A stretch of DNA of 64,000 nt from Salvator merianae (GCA_003586115.2 QVOM02000119.1:44084521-44148520), one strand, 5' to 3'. Positions 21,493 through 33,482 are shown, numbered from the stretch's first letter. Notes: generated by a model not told the origin, from the sequence alone. Translations and numbers: made by a program.

Positions 21493-21952
21493 GGGCCTGT
21501 TCATACTTGACAGTAGCAAGCATTAAGAATGCTTGCTATCCAAGTGTGTTTGCACAGCAAGATGGCTGCAGCAACCAGGAATGGTGGTGCACTAAAACAT
21601 AGTCTGGAACCTTACCTGAAGCTCATAGTGAGCTTCAGCTAAGGTTCCATTTGCACTTATCTGCATGGTGGTGGTCATCTTGCGAATGATGGGGCAACTG
21701 GGCCTGATTGAGTGATCACGCATCCACACGGTGTTGCTGTTGGTCACCATGGCAGTGGCCAGCTGCCTGCCGGCTACTGCCATAGCAAGGATCGGGCATG
21801 GCTACCTCGAATGCTGGTAGCCGGCTTCAGGACCTGTTTCCAGTCATGCAGTGAGGACAGTGTCCACACTGCGTGGTTAAGTACTATGCTAGCACAGACT
21901 AATTAGTCAGACTAATTAGTCTGTGCTAGCATAATAAGTGCGAAAATGGCCC
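21493..21952. mobile_element. Non-autonomous DNA element, family B copy 2, nested in LINE
   Basis: The left end is GGGCCTGTTCATACTTGACA; the right end read backwards is GGGCCATTTTCGCACTTATT. Inner words are shared with 910-1560, including AGCAAGCATTAAGAATGCTT, CTTACCTGAAGCTCATAGTG and the CAAGGATCGGGCA and GGCTTCAGGACCTG blocks. Its right subterminal part contains a near-perfect 49-bp palindrome (see separate entry). It interrupts an L2-like LINE. Confidence 0.7.
21885..21933. repeat. Perfect 24-bp inverted repeat with 1-bp spacer
   Basis: The left arm at 21885-21908 (TATGCTAGCACAGACTAATT plus AGTC) is exactly the reverse complement of 21910-21933, with a single A between. Such an uninterrupted palindrome can extrude as a cruciform. 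It lies in the right subterminal region of the family B element. Confidence 0.95.
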
Positions 21953-22834
21953 ATCTCTCTAATCCATTCCATTCCATTAGCCATAGCCATAGCCAAGTAT
22001 TGATGTCCACTGATGTACCCTGCCTTCCCTGGATCTGATGAAAAATGCAGATAAAGCTGAGTGTCATCTGCATATTGTTGGTTTCTCAAGCCAAGCTTCT
22101 GAATGACCTCCTCATGCTGCAGGAACCCAAAGTTCAAATTCTCTGGAGTTGAGCAGTGTTTCTCCAGCACCACCTTCTGGAATCAGCCATCCAAATAGTT
22201 GCAGAACCACCAGCAACCAATATCTTATACATTTACATTCTTACCCTTTTTAACAGCCTTCATCAACCTGGTTGCCCTCAGAAGTTTTGCACTACATCTC
22301 CCAATCACTCTCAGCCAATCACAGTTCACCATAGCTGGAGGAAACGAGGCTGATGAGAGCTACTTCATAGTGGTAAACATCTGTATAAAGAAGATTATAA
22401 TGAAGACCTGGTTGGATGAGGCAGAGGGACCCAGCTGCTTCTAGACAGATACAGAAGCAATTTGTAAGGTCCATGAGCAAAGAAATGGAATGTCATAACT
22501 CACAAATAATCCATCTGAAAGGGGCTTTTTCAGACTATTCACAGGATTGGGGAAAGTTTGATTGAACACTGGGCTGTTGTAAGAAGGATGCATAAGGCAG
22601 TATGAGTACCACATATGTGTTCCACAAATTTCTGAGAGTGCTGGGGGAACATGTTATGATGTTGGTGTGAAGGTTTTCTTGTGAAAGTTCCCGTATATCC
22701 AACTATGTTCATTATTATTTTCATAGTAATGACTGAAAAATAGCTATTTAATCCCAGCATCTCCCTGGAAAAAGGTAAGGCAAACCATAGTCAGTTCCAT
22801 AGAAACAACATGTGTCTGTAACTCTTAGAGTGTA

Positions 22835-23240
22835 ATCAAACACCCCTTTTACAAAATGAACCCATTGTGTACCCAACTGAAAAAAGCAAGCATTCAAACA
22901 GGAAAAAGAAAATCCTACCTCATGTCGCTGTTCCTTCACCTTAAAGTCTGTCAATGTCTCTGAGGCAACAAGTGTTCACCACTCATTGGCTGCCACCGGC
23001 CTGGATTTCTGGGTCCCTGATTGGTTGGCCAACCCTAGCAGCCATTTTCATTGGCTACAGAGCCTCCGGAACTTTCTGCTCCATCTGAGCCAAACAGTGA
23101 GTCGCCCATCTGGGAAAATGATGCAGAAACAGAGGCTTGAGATGTGGTAAGTTGTATTTTTGTATTTTACATCTGTCCTTTGAGCCTCAGGTTTGCCCCA
23201 GGGCTGCTCCTTATACTGAGTCTGATCACATTCTTAGTTT
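22835..23240. repeat. Dispersed repeat family G, copy 2
   Basis: It opens GTGTAATCAAACACCCC and closes near GAGTCTGATCACATTCTTAG. Shared words with copy 1 include AAGCATTCAAA, TTCCTTCACCTTAAAGTCTG, TTTCTGGGTCCCTGATTGG and CATTGGCTA. The pairing of GTGTRATCA and TGATCAC at the two ends again suggests short inverted termini. Confidence 0.5.
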
Positions 23241-26200
23241 CAAGAGCAGCTGAAGTTTTCTTTCTTTCCGTGGAGACTTTTCACCATCTCTGTTTACCAT
23301 GATCCTGGAACAGGAAACCTTCAATGCAGTGTACAACTGCTGCATGCCATGGCCCTGTATCAGAGAACCTTGAATGTAATGTTTTTCTACACAAGCTGCT
23401 CCAGGCAGAATGATTTCCTGGAATTTACAGCATCAGATTATGCACTTCAGTCCTGAACTCCAGAAAAGGTCGTTCTACCACCATTAATGGCAATGAGTGA
23501 AGCAATGGTGGTGAGACAGCAGGACAGGACTACCTTGATCTCTTTTGTTGATCCCAACCCACATTCTGATGCCTATTGGTGCTCCTGTTCTTGCTAGTGC
23601 CGCATGTAATCACCACCCCACTTCAGACCTAGAGATCACACAGGCAGATCTTCACTATTCTCAGTCTGAAAGCTTTATTAAAATAGCCAGAGAGATATGT
23701 TGTTGCAAAACCACAAGGATCAAAAGAGTTGTTCAAACATTCCTTCTCGCTAGCTCCTCTTCCCCCATATAATACATTCCCAAAGATTATCAGTGAATGT
23801 TTTCTTTGAGACTGTTACCCTGCAAAGGTGCAACAATTCATACCAAAAGACCCTCCCCTCAGACAATCCCAACAGCCTGGACAACTCTTAATGCCAGATA
23901 GTACCTTATGTTGTAAATTCTCTTCCTAGTCACCCCAGGGAGTCACACAGTTGGTCAGAGGGCAAGCTACTGTACCCCAGCACTTCCAATTCACCAGACG
24001 CCAAAGACCACATGCTCGTCACAGGATCAGAAGAGATCTGTACTGGCATTATCCAGAGCTGTAGTTCTTAATTTTAAAAAAATATTATTACAAAAACATT
24101 TTTTTGTTTCTTTAAAGGGAAAAATGTATAAATAAAATCATTGTATTTAACCAAAGCGAAGTTGCACATGAAAATAGTCTGCACCCATAAAAGATAGTGG
24201 TACAAAGGTCTGAAAAAGAATACAAAATGTTTTACTTTGGCAGAAGTTTAGCTTTCCCCAGGAAGAAAGATAAACAGGTCCTCTCCTTTACACCCTACCA
24301 GGGTTTTCTTTCCAAGGCCTTATCTGCACCAAGTCACATAAAGTGTGCCTTCCCCAAAAAATGTGAGTTTTTTTTTATAATTGCATACCTTTGAATCCCA
24401 TGGTGAAATCTCCAATGATAGTTTAAGAACACTGCTCTCTTCCTGCTCCTCCTTTCCCGTCACCCTCTCACAGTTATATAGTTACTGACAAATGTGTAGG
24501 GTTGTTGTTGTTTCTCCTCTAGTTTCAAAACCCCGCATTCCTGTGTATTTTTGAAAATGAGCAGAATACCTGCCCTTCCTTCCTCTTTTTCTTTCTTGAT
24601 GCCAAGACACACCTCTCTTGTTTATCACTGTCAGGCTGTGATGGTATGCTGTGTTCAGCATTCCCCTCAAAAAAGAAAAATACATACCAAGCCATACCTG
24701 GGAATGTGGAGTGAACCTTGAAAATGGGAAGCCCAGCCTGTCAGACAGTTCTTGTGGGCATTTCTATACTTTTTCCTTTCTTGCACAGAATGTTAGGTAA
24801 GCATCCAAACTCCTTACTGCAGAAGGTGAATCTTGCACTGCACCATTTGGACAGGGAAGGATTTATTTAAAAGGTAAAGGATGCACCGTTTTTTCTTAAG
24901 GAGGGCATGGATTGACAGATCTGTATTAGTGGATATGAAGACTGTGTCTCCAATTATTCACAGAGGCACCTAGAAAAGTGACTTTGGCTGCTTCATCTCC
25001 ATTTACAGTAGAGAAAGTACTTCATGACATTTGCACCACTCCATTTCTAGGCACAGCTGCTGTTAGAGGCACCATTTTTACAGGGGGGAATTTGCTGTCC
25101 TGAACGAAGGTGTTTCCATCTGCCATTGGAAATGTTGCCTCTCCAGCCACAAATGGACACACAGAGGAACATTTCTCAGCCGTGGACCATTGTGCATTCC
25201 CATGCACCCTTTACAGAGCCACTTTGGCTGGTTACTGTAGAACCAGCTGAACTGCAACTCTAGGTGACCTACTGCTGCTCAAAATTAATCTTCTGAAAGA
25301 GCAGTCTTCAAACACCATTGGAGTAGTTTGAAAAGACATCTCTCTTTAAATAGCCAGTTTGAATGACTTGGCAGAGTCCTCACAATGAACACCACAGGGC
25401 CTGCAAGCATTCCAGCTACAGTATGCTTTACATATTTCTGTCACCAATGGGCGTGTCTCAGTTGTCCCTTCAGGAAAAGCCTGGGGGAGGGATTTCCACC
25501 AGAATGAGCTGCCCTGGCAGCCTCGGTGTGCCAAGGTGACTCTCAAGTCTCCCTACTTGTGTTTAGAGGATCTCTTTTCCCACTGTGCACTGGCACAGTA
25601 AACAAAGCAGCACATTTCACTGCAGCAAGGGCCTGATCTATGCGTAAGAAGTGACCTCAGAGTTGCCTCTTGCACACTGAAGCTTTTGTGCCCTGGAAGG
25701 GCATGAAAGTCCTTCCACATATCCTCAAGACCCTTTGGGGGAGTGCTGTAGAGATGCGCACACTTCAATGCCCCTCCAATGTGTTTCAATGGCCTGTAGA
25801 GACACCCTGGCAATATCTGAATAGGATTCGTCCCAAAATTCAAAAGAAGTTTTAGTTCAGCTGAATCATTCTATTTCTAAAATTCAGGTTCTGAAAAATT
25901 GCAGGTTTGGGGGTTTGGCACATATCTGTATCTGAGGGTGCCAACAAAGTACTTAGCACTCCTTTCATTACCCTGCATGACTCCACTTGACAGTTGCATG
26001 TCACAGCTGATGAAGGCTTGCCAAGAGAGACAGTCAGGCTCCCTTTTGATTACCATCAACTCCTCTTCCCAGAGAACAACTATGCTATCTGCCTCTTAAG
26101 AAAGCAACTATTAAGCCTTTGATGAACTAGTCTTCCCTTTTACATTCTGGCCTCCTTTTGAGAAATTACAGCATCAAATTTGCATTTTGTAAACAAAAGC

Positions 26201-27990
26201 AATGGATGGGCTGATAATAAATACATTTAGATCTTTTGAGATAAAGACAGATTATCTAAATTGTGTTATTCAAACTCACAATTTGAATCCAGGACACTGT
26301 GGTCTTGGTCCCACCAAGTGCGGTTGATGACATGTATCATATATATGCTGCATCCAAACAGAGGGAATATAATGCCATTTTGGTGCTGCTATGGTGGGAT
26401 TGTCATATGTATCTGTGGCAACCTCACCATAGCTATGCTATATCCCCCCTAAAATGTGTGGTAGCCTATTTTGGGAAAACCCGACTCTCGTGAAGGTGTT
26501 TTAGACAGATCCACTGTTATTATTCTGCCCATCACACGTACGCATTGGTTGGAAAAGATTGCCAAGCATGTGAAATGGTCGCAAACATGTACTTCAGGAT
26601 ATTTTGTGCTGATGAAATGCCCAGAAGTGTGCAGTCCCCAAAAGCAAACAGACAGCATAGTTCCCTGTGCTGTCTAGACAACAGGTTATATTCCAGAAGG
26701 CCTTTTCTCCAGATATCACCTGTTGGCACTATATTGTCTGTTGGCCAGCATCTAGAGCCAGCTGTTGTCTTTGTATGAAGGTACAATCACGTCCAGTTTA
26801 TTTCTGTGTCTTATATCTGGTACCAGTGTAAGTGACTATCAGGAGCCTTCTTGATAAAACTCAGGCGTTGAAAATAGATCATCAATGAATAATTTTAAAA
26901 AAAAACCTCTGTCCTTTATTATTTCCCCCACCCTCTGTTTCATTTCCATCACAGTAGGTTTATACCTTATTAGAATAGTATGGCTCTAGAAATAATGCAC
27001 AAAGCACCTAGCACATTAAAATGTGTGCTTGCCTACAAATAGCATAGCAGTATAAGGAATTTGTGTTGCACAGCAACCTAAATTAAAAAAAATAAAACAA
27101 CAATGAGACCTCCTCCCCCACCTGCTAATTACTAAAATCCCACCCACCTGATCCCCTGGGAGTAATTCTGACTTACCACAAGCAAGTATTATTTGCTTGC
27201 TGGGAACAAAAAGCATCTTGCATTATATTCTTTCTATAGCTGTTAAAGAACATAGTCCTGGGCAAGGGAAAATGCATCATGTAGCCAACTTAAAACAGCA
27301 TCTAACATTTCCCTTTTCAAAAAAAATATAATAGCAAATTTTTAAAGTGGGTGGATAAGTATACAGAATGAAGGGGTTTGGGATTCCCTCCTCAGCATAA
27401 TCACTTCCTAAACTATTTTCTTCACATGGAAATTCATTTTGATCAAGCTAATTTGTGGAGGCCTGGTGGGTAACTGGACCAACCAGACAGGATTTAGTTG
27501 TCTTTAATGGTGAGGCCCTCTTTCCTTGGCCATTTGGGAAGTGACATTGAACTCCTGGAAGCATTATCCCATGTGCTCTTAGCATGTTCAGATAGATGTT
27601 CAGTGCACTGCTTCACCTCTGAGAAGAGGTATGAGAATGGAATGAGAGTGAGAGGCAGCCACAAGTGGTTGGAGGCCTCATGCTGTGCCAAAAAAGTACC
27701 ATACTTTAGACATTAGTACATGGAAACACGCAGGAGTAAGTCAGCTGCCACATAGTCCAGCCTTCAAACCGCTGCATCTGTGGCCATGACCTAAGAGTCA
27801 AAACCATTGTTGCTGATTGCTGCAACTCAAGCCACAGTCCTATGTGGTAAATTGGGTGACACAGTCAACCAGAATGCTAATGTGTCACACACAGTTGCAA
27901 ATGCCTTCTCTAAAGAGTGGAATAAAAAGCTCTGGTGGTATTTCTGCAACAATAGCGGCAGCATTGCTGGTTACTTTTCTGAGAGCTGAC
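23241..27990. other. Intergenic, nothing recognised
   Basis: About 4.7 kb without exon-like blocks, LINE motifs or clear MITE ends. The small open frames here have no family features I recognise. A-rich tracts lie near 24070-24110, 26895 and 27085. Confidence 0.5.
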
Positions 27991-28059
27991 ATATCAGTTG
28001 GGTTTGCACTGTCCAGTTTAGTATGGTATAACAATAACATACTAGGCTGGTAAAGACCC

Positions 28060-28475
28060 AGCATGGTGGCAGCCATTCACACATGGAGAGCTATAAAAGC
28101 CCTGTACTAGGCCAGCAGCGCATGCACTATGAATGGCTAGGCTGGGGCTGCCTGGATTGCCGAGGAAACATAGAGGCAACATTTGAGGTGTGCTTTGACA
28201 TTGCCATGGCAATCAGGACTGAACACATGACTGTGCAGTCACAGTTGCACAGCCACACCCACTCAATGTGCCACACCTGGACAAGGATGCAGATGCTGAT
28301 ATCCAGGAGTGATCCAGCTGCTCCTGGTTAGTATATGGACTGCTTTTTAGCAGTCTACAGCTGGATGTCTCAGGGAGGCCTGTGGCAACTTCTGGTGAGT
28401 TGCCATGGCTCCCCGTGCAAATGGAGTGATCCAGCCAGCAGCTCGGATCACTCCATTGCACAAATGTGCATAGGC
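28060..28475. repeat. Probable MITE-like element related to family C
   Basis: The inner part has TTGCCATGGCAATCAGGACT, then GTGCAGTCACAGTTGCACAG and CCACACCC. This follows the order seen in the family C element near 4690-4760 (GCCATGGCAACCAGG ... CACAGCCACAGCC). A terminal-type end GCACAAATGTGCATAGGCCC closes it. Borders are uncertain. Confidence 0.35.
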
Positions 28476-28889
28476 CCATTTATTCAGTGTAGAAGCAGGA
28501 AGAAACCATGAAGAGCACAAGTACTAAAACTTGTGCATGTAAAAAAAGCACATTTCAATCAAAGAATGATTGACCTGCAATCAAACAATGATTGACTTGT
28601 ACCCAATCATTCAGTGAAAAAGCAAGGCCAAAGAAGGAGGGGAAAACAGAACAAGTAACTGCTGTCAAACAATTATATAAGTTGTTGATGTTTCAACAAA
28701 CAATTCAAAACAGCAGCTTGTTTTTGGAAAAGAAATGGTTAAAAGCCAAAACACTTTTACTTGAAATCCTGCAGGTAATCAGCCAATCTTTGTTCAGAGG
28801 AAAGAAGAGAAAAGGGAGGAAAGAGGCAGAAAGGAAAAAAAAGATTGGAAGTAATCTAGTGGTCCCCATCCTCTAAAATAATCTCCCCT

Positions 28890-29115
28890 CTGATATTTGT
28901 AGGGCATCTACACTTCTGGTTTTTAAGCTCCTATTGAAGATTTATCTTTTCAGGCTTTTCAAGAGTGGGTGGGTGTTTGTTTATTTTCTCCATCCTTGAT
29001 TTTATTCATGTGTTTATGTAACTATTACAATTTTAGTCATTTTTATTCTCCATGTTATGTAAAATGGTTTGAGATTATATTTTAATGGGAAGCAGTATGT
29101 AAATATTTTAAATAA
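28890..29115 (+). mobile_element. L2-like LINE 3' end fragment
   Basis: It ends GTATGTAAATATTTTAAATAAATACATAA after GTAAAATGGTTTGAGATTAT, the standard 3' UTR layout (the ...aaccgc..tgagat....gcagtatataaat.. form). It is preceded by a decayed coding tail. Only about 225 bp remain. Confidence 0.6.
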
Positions 29116-30433
29116 ATACATAATTGGAACAACGCTTTAGAGGCTGCCTTAAGAAAAGTGTACAATATTGCAATGAAGTGCTTTATTGGAGATATATATG
29201 GTTGCAACCTCAGTAGTAAACTGCTGACAAGAAAAAAAAATCCTAAGCATTCTCCTTTGTTTTTCTAGTCTCTTTCAATACTAATATTTATTAAGGATGC
29301 TTTTATTTGAGTAGGGCAGAATTCTGGTTGGCCAAGATTAAGAAACAGTGAAATAGTTGAACTTTTCCTTACAGAAGGTACTGCAGTACTGTACCATTCT
29401 TCAAAGTACTAGCTGAAACCCTGGATGCTTACTGCAGGAATAACTGAACTCAATTCAACTTGCTTCTTATTTTGCAAGCAAAATTTTTAAAGAGCATAAA
29501 AAACTGAATATCTGGCCCATGACTTGGTTTTCATGGTATTCTGGTGGGTGGTGGCAGAGCAAAACTAGAATGGGTGTGACTTCTTTGATTTTCAGCTGTC
29601 TTGCCCCAATTACTCAAGAAAGAAGAAGCAATAGTTATAATAGTATTCTTATTAACGCTTAATATGGATTCTGTGCCCCCATCAAAGTGCTATTTAGGGA
29701 GGTTCATTATATGTAGCTGGTCGGACAAGATCAAATGCACTTTATTACTTCCTTCCTGTTTTGAAAGCCACAAAATTACAATTCTTCAGTCAGAGCCTCA
29801 TTTTCCAACAAGATCTGGCAAAGGTAAGCCCCAGAATTTAAGCCAATGGTCTAGAGGTTCTTCCACAGAAAAACGGCATGGGAAGTTAGCCTAGGATTGG
29901 CTAAACTTAATGTCTCTTAGCTATGTGTGTTTGGGGAATCTGTAAATGTATTGTGGTAGATACTTGTCTCTTTGTTTTCTTAAAAAACAGAATTATGTAT
30001 ATGAACACTGATTCATGTCATCTTTTGTAATGGGGAGGGAAGAACTTAATTTTTTAAAAGAAAAAGAAAACTTGTTTTAAAAAATAATAATAATAATGAA
30101 GGCATATGGTTTCATTGAAATACAATGTACCGTAGTTATACAAAGTTCACCAAATCTTCACGAGTAAGTTGGGCACTCTTTCTTATCAAATCTTTCCTAA
30201 CAATCTAAGATAACTAGAAGCATCTTCAGAGGTTTCGTGGTTGTTGTTGTTAATGATGATGATGATAATGATGATGTTATTTTGGTTGTGACTCACTCTG
30301 GAATCTGAAGCTGCTGTATGTACTTTGTGGAAATTCATAACTAACCAAAAAGTTGAACCCGGATCTTCCTGACAGAAGGTGTGCACCATCCACCAGAACA
30401 GATTTTCAGGCTTTATATACAGTATTCAACACA
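29116..30433. other. Intergenic, simple repeats only
   Basis: (AAT)n at about 30081-30098 and a (GTT)n(GAT)n compound tract at about 30238-30278. No gene is supported. Confidence 0.6.
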
Positions 30434-30572
30434 TTAGGGGTGTTTTTGCACTTACCACAGTAGAACATTCTAACTAGCAGGGTTCAGGCCAGTCAGGATC
30501 GAGCAAGTTGGGTGCCATTCACACTTTCAGCGCTGGAACAGAACACGATCCAACCAGTAAGTAAGGAAGTGT
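30434..30572. mobile_element. Short MITE-like repeat, family H copy 2
   Basis: It starts GGGTGTTTTTGCACTTACCA, then AGTAGAACATTCTAACTAGCAGGGTTCAGG in pieces matching 4862-5005. Its right end GTAAGGAAGTGTGAATGGG reads back as CCCATTCACACTTCC, giving inverted ends. Confidence 0.45.
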
Positions 30573-31893
30573 GAATGGGTAGTGAAGTTTGTAGTTACCA
30601 TAGAGATGGAAGCAGCCGGAAGTTCTTCCCATTGCCATTCACCACTGGTGTGAGAGCACATTGGCATCACGTCACTTCTGGTGCATGGGGGCAGACTGAG
30701 GAGAGCAGGGTTTGAACCCAGAGGAACAGTGCACAGAGGAGAGTTTGAAATAATGAAATAGAAACCGAACACTGAACCGGATTACATATCAACCTTAAGT
30801 TTGAAAGAAGGGGCGCCAGAGTTTGGACCTACCAGTTGTGCCTGCACATCTGTGCTGTCCTATCACTGTTCAGGACCAGGAAGTGGTGCAAATGCACCTT
30901 TCCTGAACCTCAGCAGACAGCCCTAGTCAACTTCTAGGCACAATTTTCTTTACCAGAGCTGTTGACTGCCAACCTGTCGTCATTCTTTGGAAGCCTTCCC
31001 CATCACATGCCTGCCCAAAAGGTGGCTACTTGCAGCTATGGAAAGGTTTTTGTCATGGACACCATATCCAAAAGAGGAAGGAGAGAGTCTAGACTAGCTT
31101 AGTAGCATTTAGCCACAGCACTAGGATCCAGGGGAACAAATGTAACTTAAAATCATGTACCTGGAGAGGACTGAGATGCAGCTGAGGCTTCTTTCCACCA
31201 AGTTCTAACTGGTTTAACTGGCTGAGGAGAAGGGCTGCCCCAGTCTTTTGAGATCATGGCTCTGATTTTGACAACCCTTCTTTCTACCATCAAGACTGAA
31301 GCCATGGGTTCCCTGCTGTGATCTTCATGGGTAGAGGAGACTTCTTCCCATCCTATGTCAAGATCAGCTGCCTCTTGATGCAGAGAGAGGGAGGGAGAGG
31401 TAGCCTCCTCCCTCCCACATCAAGATTGCAGTTGTTCATTATGCAGGGAATGGGGGAGGCAGGGATTCTCTGCCTGTGATCCTGATGAGTGGAGGAAGCT
31501 GTCCTTTTCCCATCCAGATGGCTGCCAGTTAATTCTCAGGGGTGATATTGGCAAGTGGGGGCAGTGCAGACAGCATGCTGCTGCTTTAAAAGGAAAGCAC
31601 ACCTCTTACTTTAGTGGGGGCATTGCTCTAGCCACTTCCTGTGTGAATATTACCTCTGTCACTTTTTCATGGGAAGTAACAGCATTGGCACCGGTTCCTC
31701 CAGTGCTGAGTGAATGTGGACCAAACCCCCAAGGAAGCAGCTTTTGCAAGCAGCAGCAGCAAAATGCTGATATTTCACCTAGAACCAGTACCATCCTATG
31801 CGCAAGAATTTCCAGCTTTAGATCTGTCTTCAAACCACTTTTTAATGACTTCAGAAGAGGCTGTTTTCCTTCTTCTCAGGACCATCTTGAGCC
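30573..31893. other. Intergenic, nothing recognised
   Basis: 31250-31560 has loosely repeated words (ATCAAGA.TG, GTGGAGGA, CTTCCCATCC) that may be a very old tandem array. No gene is supported. Confidence 0.4.
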
Positions 31894-32099
31894 CTTTAGA
31901 CCAGTGTTTCTTAACCTTTTTCCAGCTGTGGCCGCCTTATGACCTTGTTTCCTTCCTGTGACCCCCCTGTCCTACCGGGGGTGCAGCGGTGGAATGCAGA
32001 AGTGGGAGGGAGAAGAAAGCCCCCTGTGGGCCCCCTTGGAATATCCTGGGGGCCCACAGGGGGCCATATGGTCCCCGGTTAAGAAACACTGCTTTAGAC
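31894..32099. mobile_element. hAT-type MITE with perfect 8-bp target duplication
   Basis: The element at 31902-32091 has exact 15-bp terminal inverted repeats, CAGTGTTTCTTAACC and GGTTAAGAAACACTG. It is flanked by the identical octamer CTTTAGAC (31894-31901 and 32092-32099). The 8-bp duplication and CAG...CTG ends are the hallmark of the hAT superfamily (Charlie-like). At 190 bp it codes for nothing. An inner inverted block (GGGGGCCCACAGGGGGC against GCCCCCTGTGGGCCCCC) adds a second stem. Confidence 0.9.
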
Positions 32100-32278
32100 A
32101 CACTTAATTGAAGAAGGAATCCCAAAACGTCCAATCTATTTGTGTAAATGTAGCCATGTCCATTCAAGAATAAGCCTCATTGCACTGAGTTCCAAAATGT
32201 GACAATTAACAACATGGGTATCCCAAAGGCCTTTCTATATTAAAAAGAAGCAGAATGGCTGGGAAGTGTGGCATGCTG

Positions 32279-32359
32279 TCTTTCTCTTCTCTTCTCTTCT
32301 CTTCTCTTCTCTTCTCTTCTCTTCTCTTCTCTTCTCTTCTCTTCTCTTCTCTTCTCTTC
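32279..32359 (+). repeat. (TTCTC)n microsatellite upstream of GPRC5D
   Basis: About 16 uninterrupted pentamer units make a pure polypyrimidine strand ending 235 bp before the GPRC5D start codon. Such purine/pyrimidine mirror tracts can form triplex DNA and are prone to length change. Any effect on the gene is inference. Confidence 0.95.
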
Positions 32360-32593
32360 ACCAAAAAAAGTTATTTTTGTTTTGAAAGTCACCTCCCATC
32401 ACTGCTCAGTAAAATTAAGATTCATTTACCTGCCCATCAATATTGTTACACACCCAGTGTCAGTGAATGCCCTCATCTCCTTAGATCATTGGATAAATAT
32501 GTAAGGATATATATCACAATTTTTCTCCTCTCCTTTGAAGTTGCTCTTCCCAGTTAAGGCAGCTGCATCATTTGTCAACATCTACTACCCGTC

Positions 32594-33482
32594 ATGACAC
32601 CAGCTCTGGGCTGTGGGGACACTGACCCTGATTATTATTTCCTCTGTGACTTCTGCAAAGCCTGGGGCATTGGTTTAGAGACTGTGGCTTCTGCAGGCAT
32701 TCTGGCCTCTGTGGTAATCCTGATGGCTTTCCTCATCCTTAGTGTTATGGTGAAAGACAAAAACAAGAAGAACCTGGTTCCTATCCAGTTCCTCTTCATT
32801 TTGGGAACGCTAGGAATCTTTAGCCTCACATTTGCATTTGTCATCCAGCTCAATAAGAAGACTGGCCCCATATGCTTCGTATTAAATGGGGTCCTTTTTG
32901 CTCTCTGCTTCTCCTGCCTCCTGGCCCACGCTTTCAACATCAACCGCCTGGTGAGAGGAAAGAAGCCATTTTCACTGTGGTCAACTCTGGCACATGCTGT
33001 GGCTTTCACATCTGTTCAGATGATCATTGTTATTCAACATATCATCACCACAGTAAAAAAAGATGGCACAGACTTGGTTAGAATGTGGAGTCATCAAGGC
33101 AACAAAGACTTTGTCGTGCTCCTGACCTATGTGCTTGTTCTAATGGTCATCACGTTCACAATCTCCACATTTACCCTTTGTGGGCAATACAAAAGCTGGA
33201 GGAGACACGGGATGCACATCTTTGTGACCCTTTTTTTCTCCATGGTCATCTGGGCTTCAAGGATCAGCATGCTGCTCATAAGTGGCATCTCTGAGGGTGG
33301 GGTCCAAAGCAACTGGGATGACCCCCTCAGTAGTGTCACACTTGCACTGAATGGTTGGGTCTTCCTGATGATGTACACTGTACCTGAGATTTGCCTTCTT
33401 GCTGCTCCATACCAGCCTGGGGACTACCCTTCTGAAAAATCCATTACCACAACACAGAGGGATGAAGCGAGGGGAAGTCAAG
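32594..33482 (+). CDS. GPRC5D: GPRC5D coding exon 1 (class C orphan receptor, 7TM core)
   Basis: GPRC5D is a retinoic-acid-induced-type class C group 5 orphan receptor of the plasma membrane. It has a very short N-terminus and no Venus-flytrap domain. This exon encodes 296 residues plus one base. I place membrane segments near 24-50, 62-85, 92-114, 127-150, 171-195, 206-229 and 250-271. Family landmarks are YYFLCD, WGI.LE, GVLFALCFSCLLAHA after TM3, DFVVLLTYVL, RHG.HIF, ISMLL, WDDP and WVFLMMYTVPE. The last four and the exact TM3 block resemble GPRC5D more than GPRC5A, while QFLF.LG.LGIF..TFAF and DYP recall GPRC5A. The ATG at 32594 is the first in frame and is followed at once by family sequence. 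The donor is CAAG|GTATGT. Confidence 0.93.

Larger units (their letters stand above)
20794..22180 (-). mobile_element. L2-like LINE 3' portion, split by a nested MITE
   Basis: On the minus strand, from about 22180 to 21953, the decayed RT carries the catalytic motif QYADDTQLYLHF. From about 21492 down to 20794 it runs through the C-terminus (APRFWNSLP, then FRQKTKQK.LFTQTF) to a 3' UTR with ATAAATAAA. The plus-strand text CTGAGTGTCATCTGCATATT is a standard landmark of this LINE read in reverse. The MITE at 21493-21952 separates the two parts, so the MITE landed later. Several stops show this copy is old and inactive. Confidence 0.8.

Noticed and set aside
21916..22173. YADD-containing open frame as a retroviral polymerase
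   Set aside because: QYADDTQLYL and the surrounding text are those of an L2-like non-LTR retrotransposon, and no LTRs flank it.
32635..33009. 124-codon open frame antisense to GPRC5D
   Set aside because: It is a shadow of the conserved receptor frame and lacks its own family motifs.
32594..33482. Calling the receptor GPRC5A from 7TM similarity
   Set aside because: The tail motif EEDV, the TM3 and TM7 blocks, gene order, and the true GPRC5A exon on the minus strand at the right edge all favour GPRC5D.
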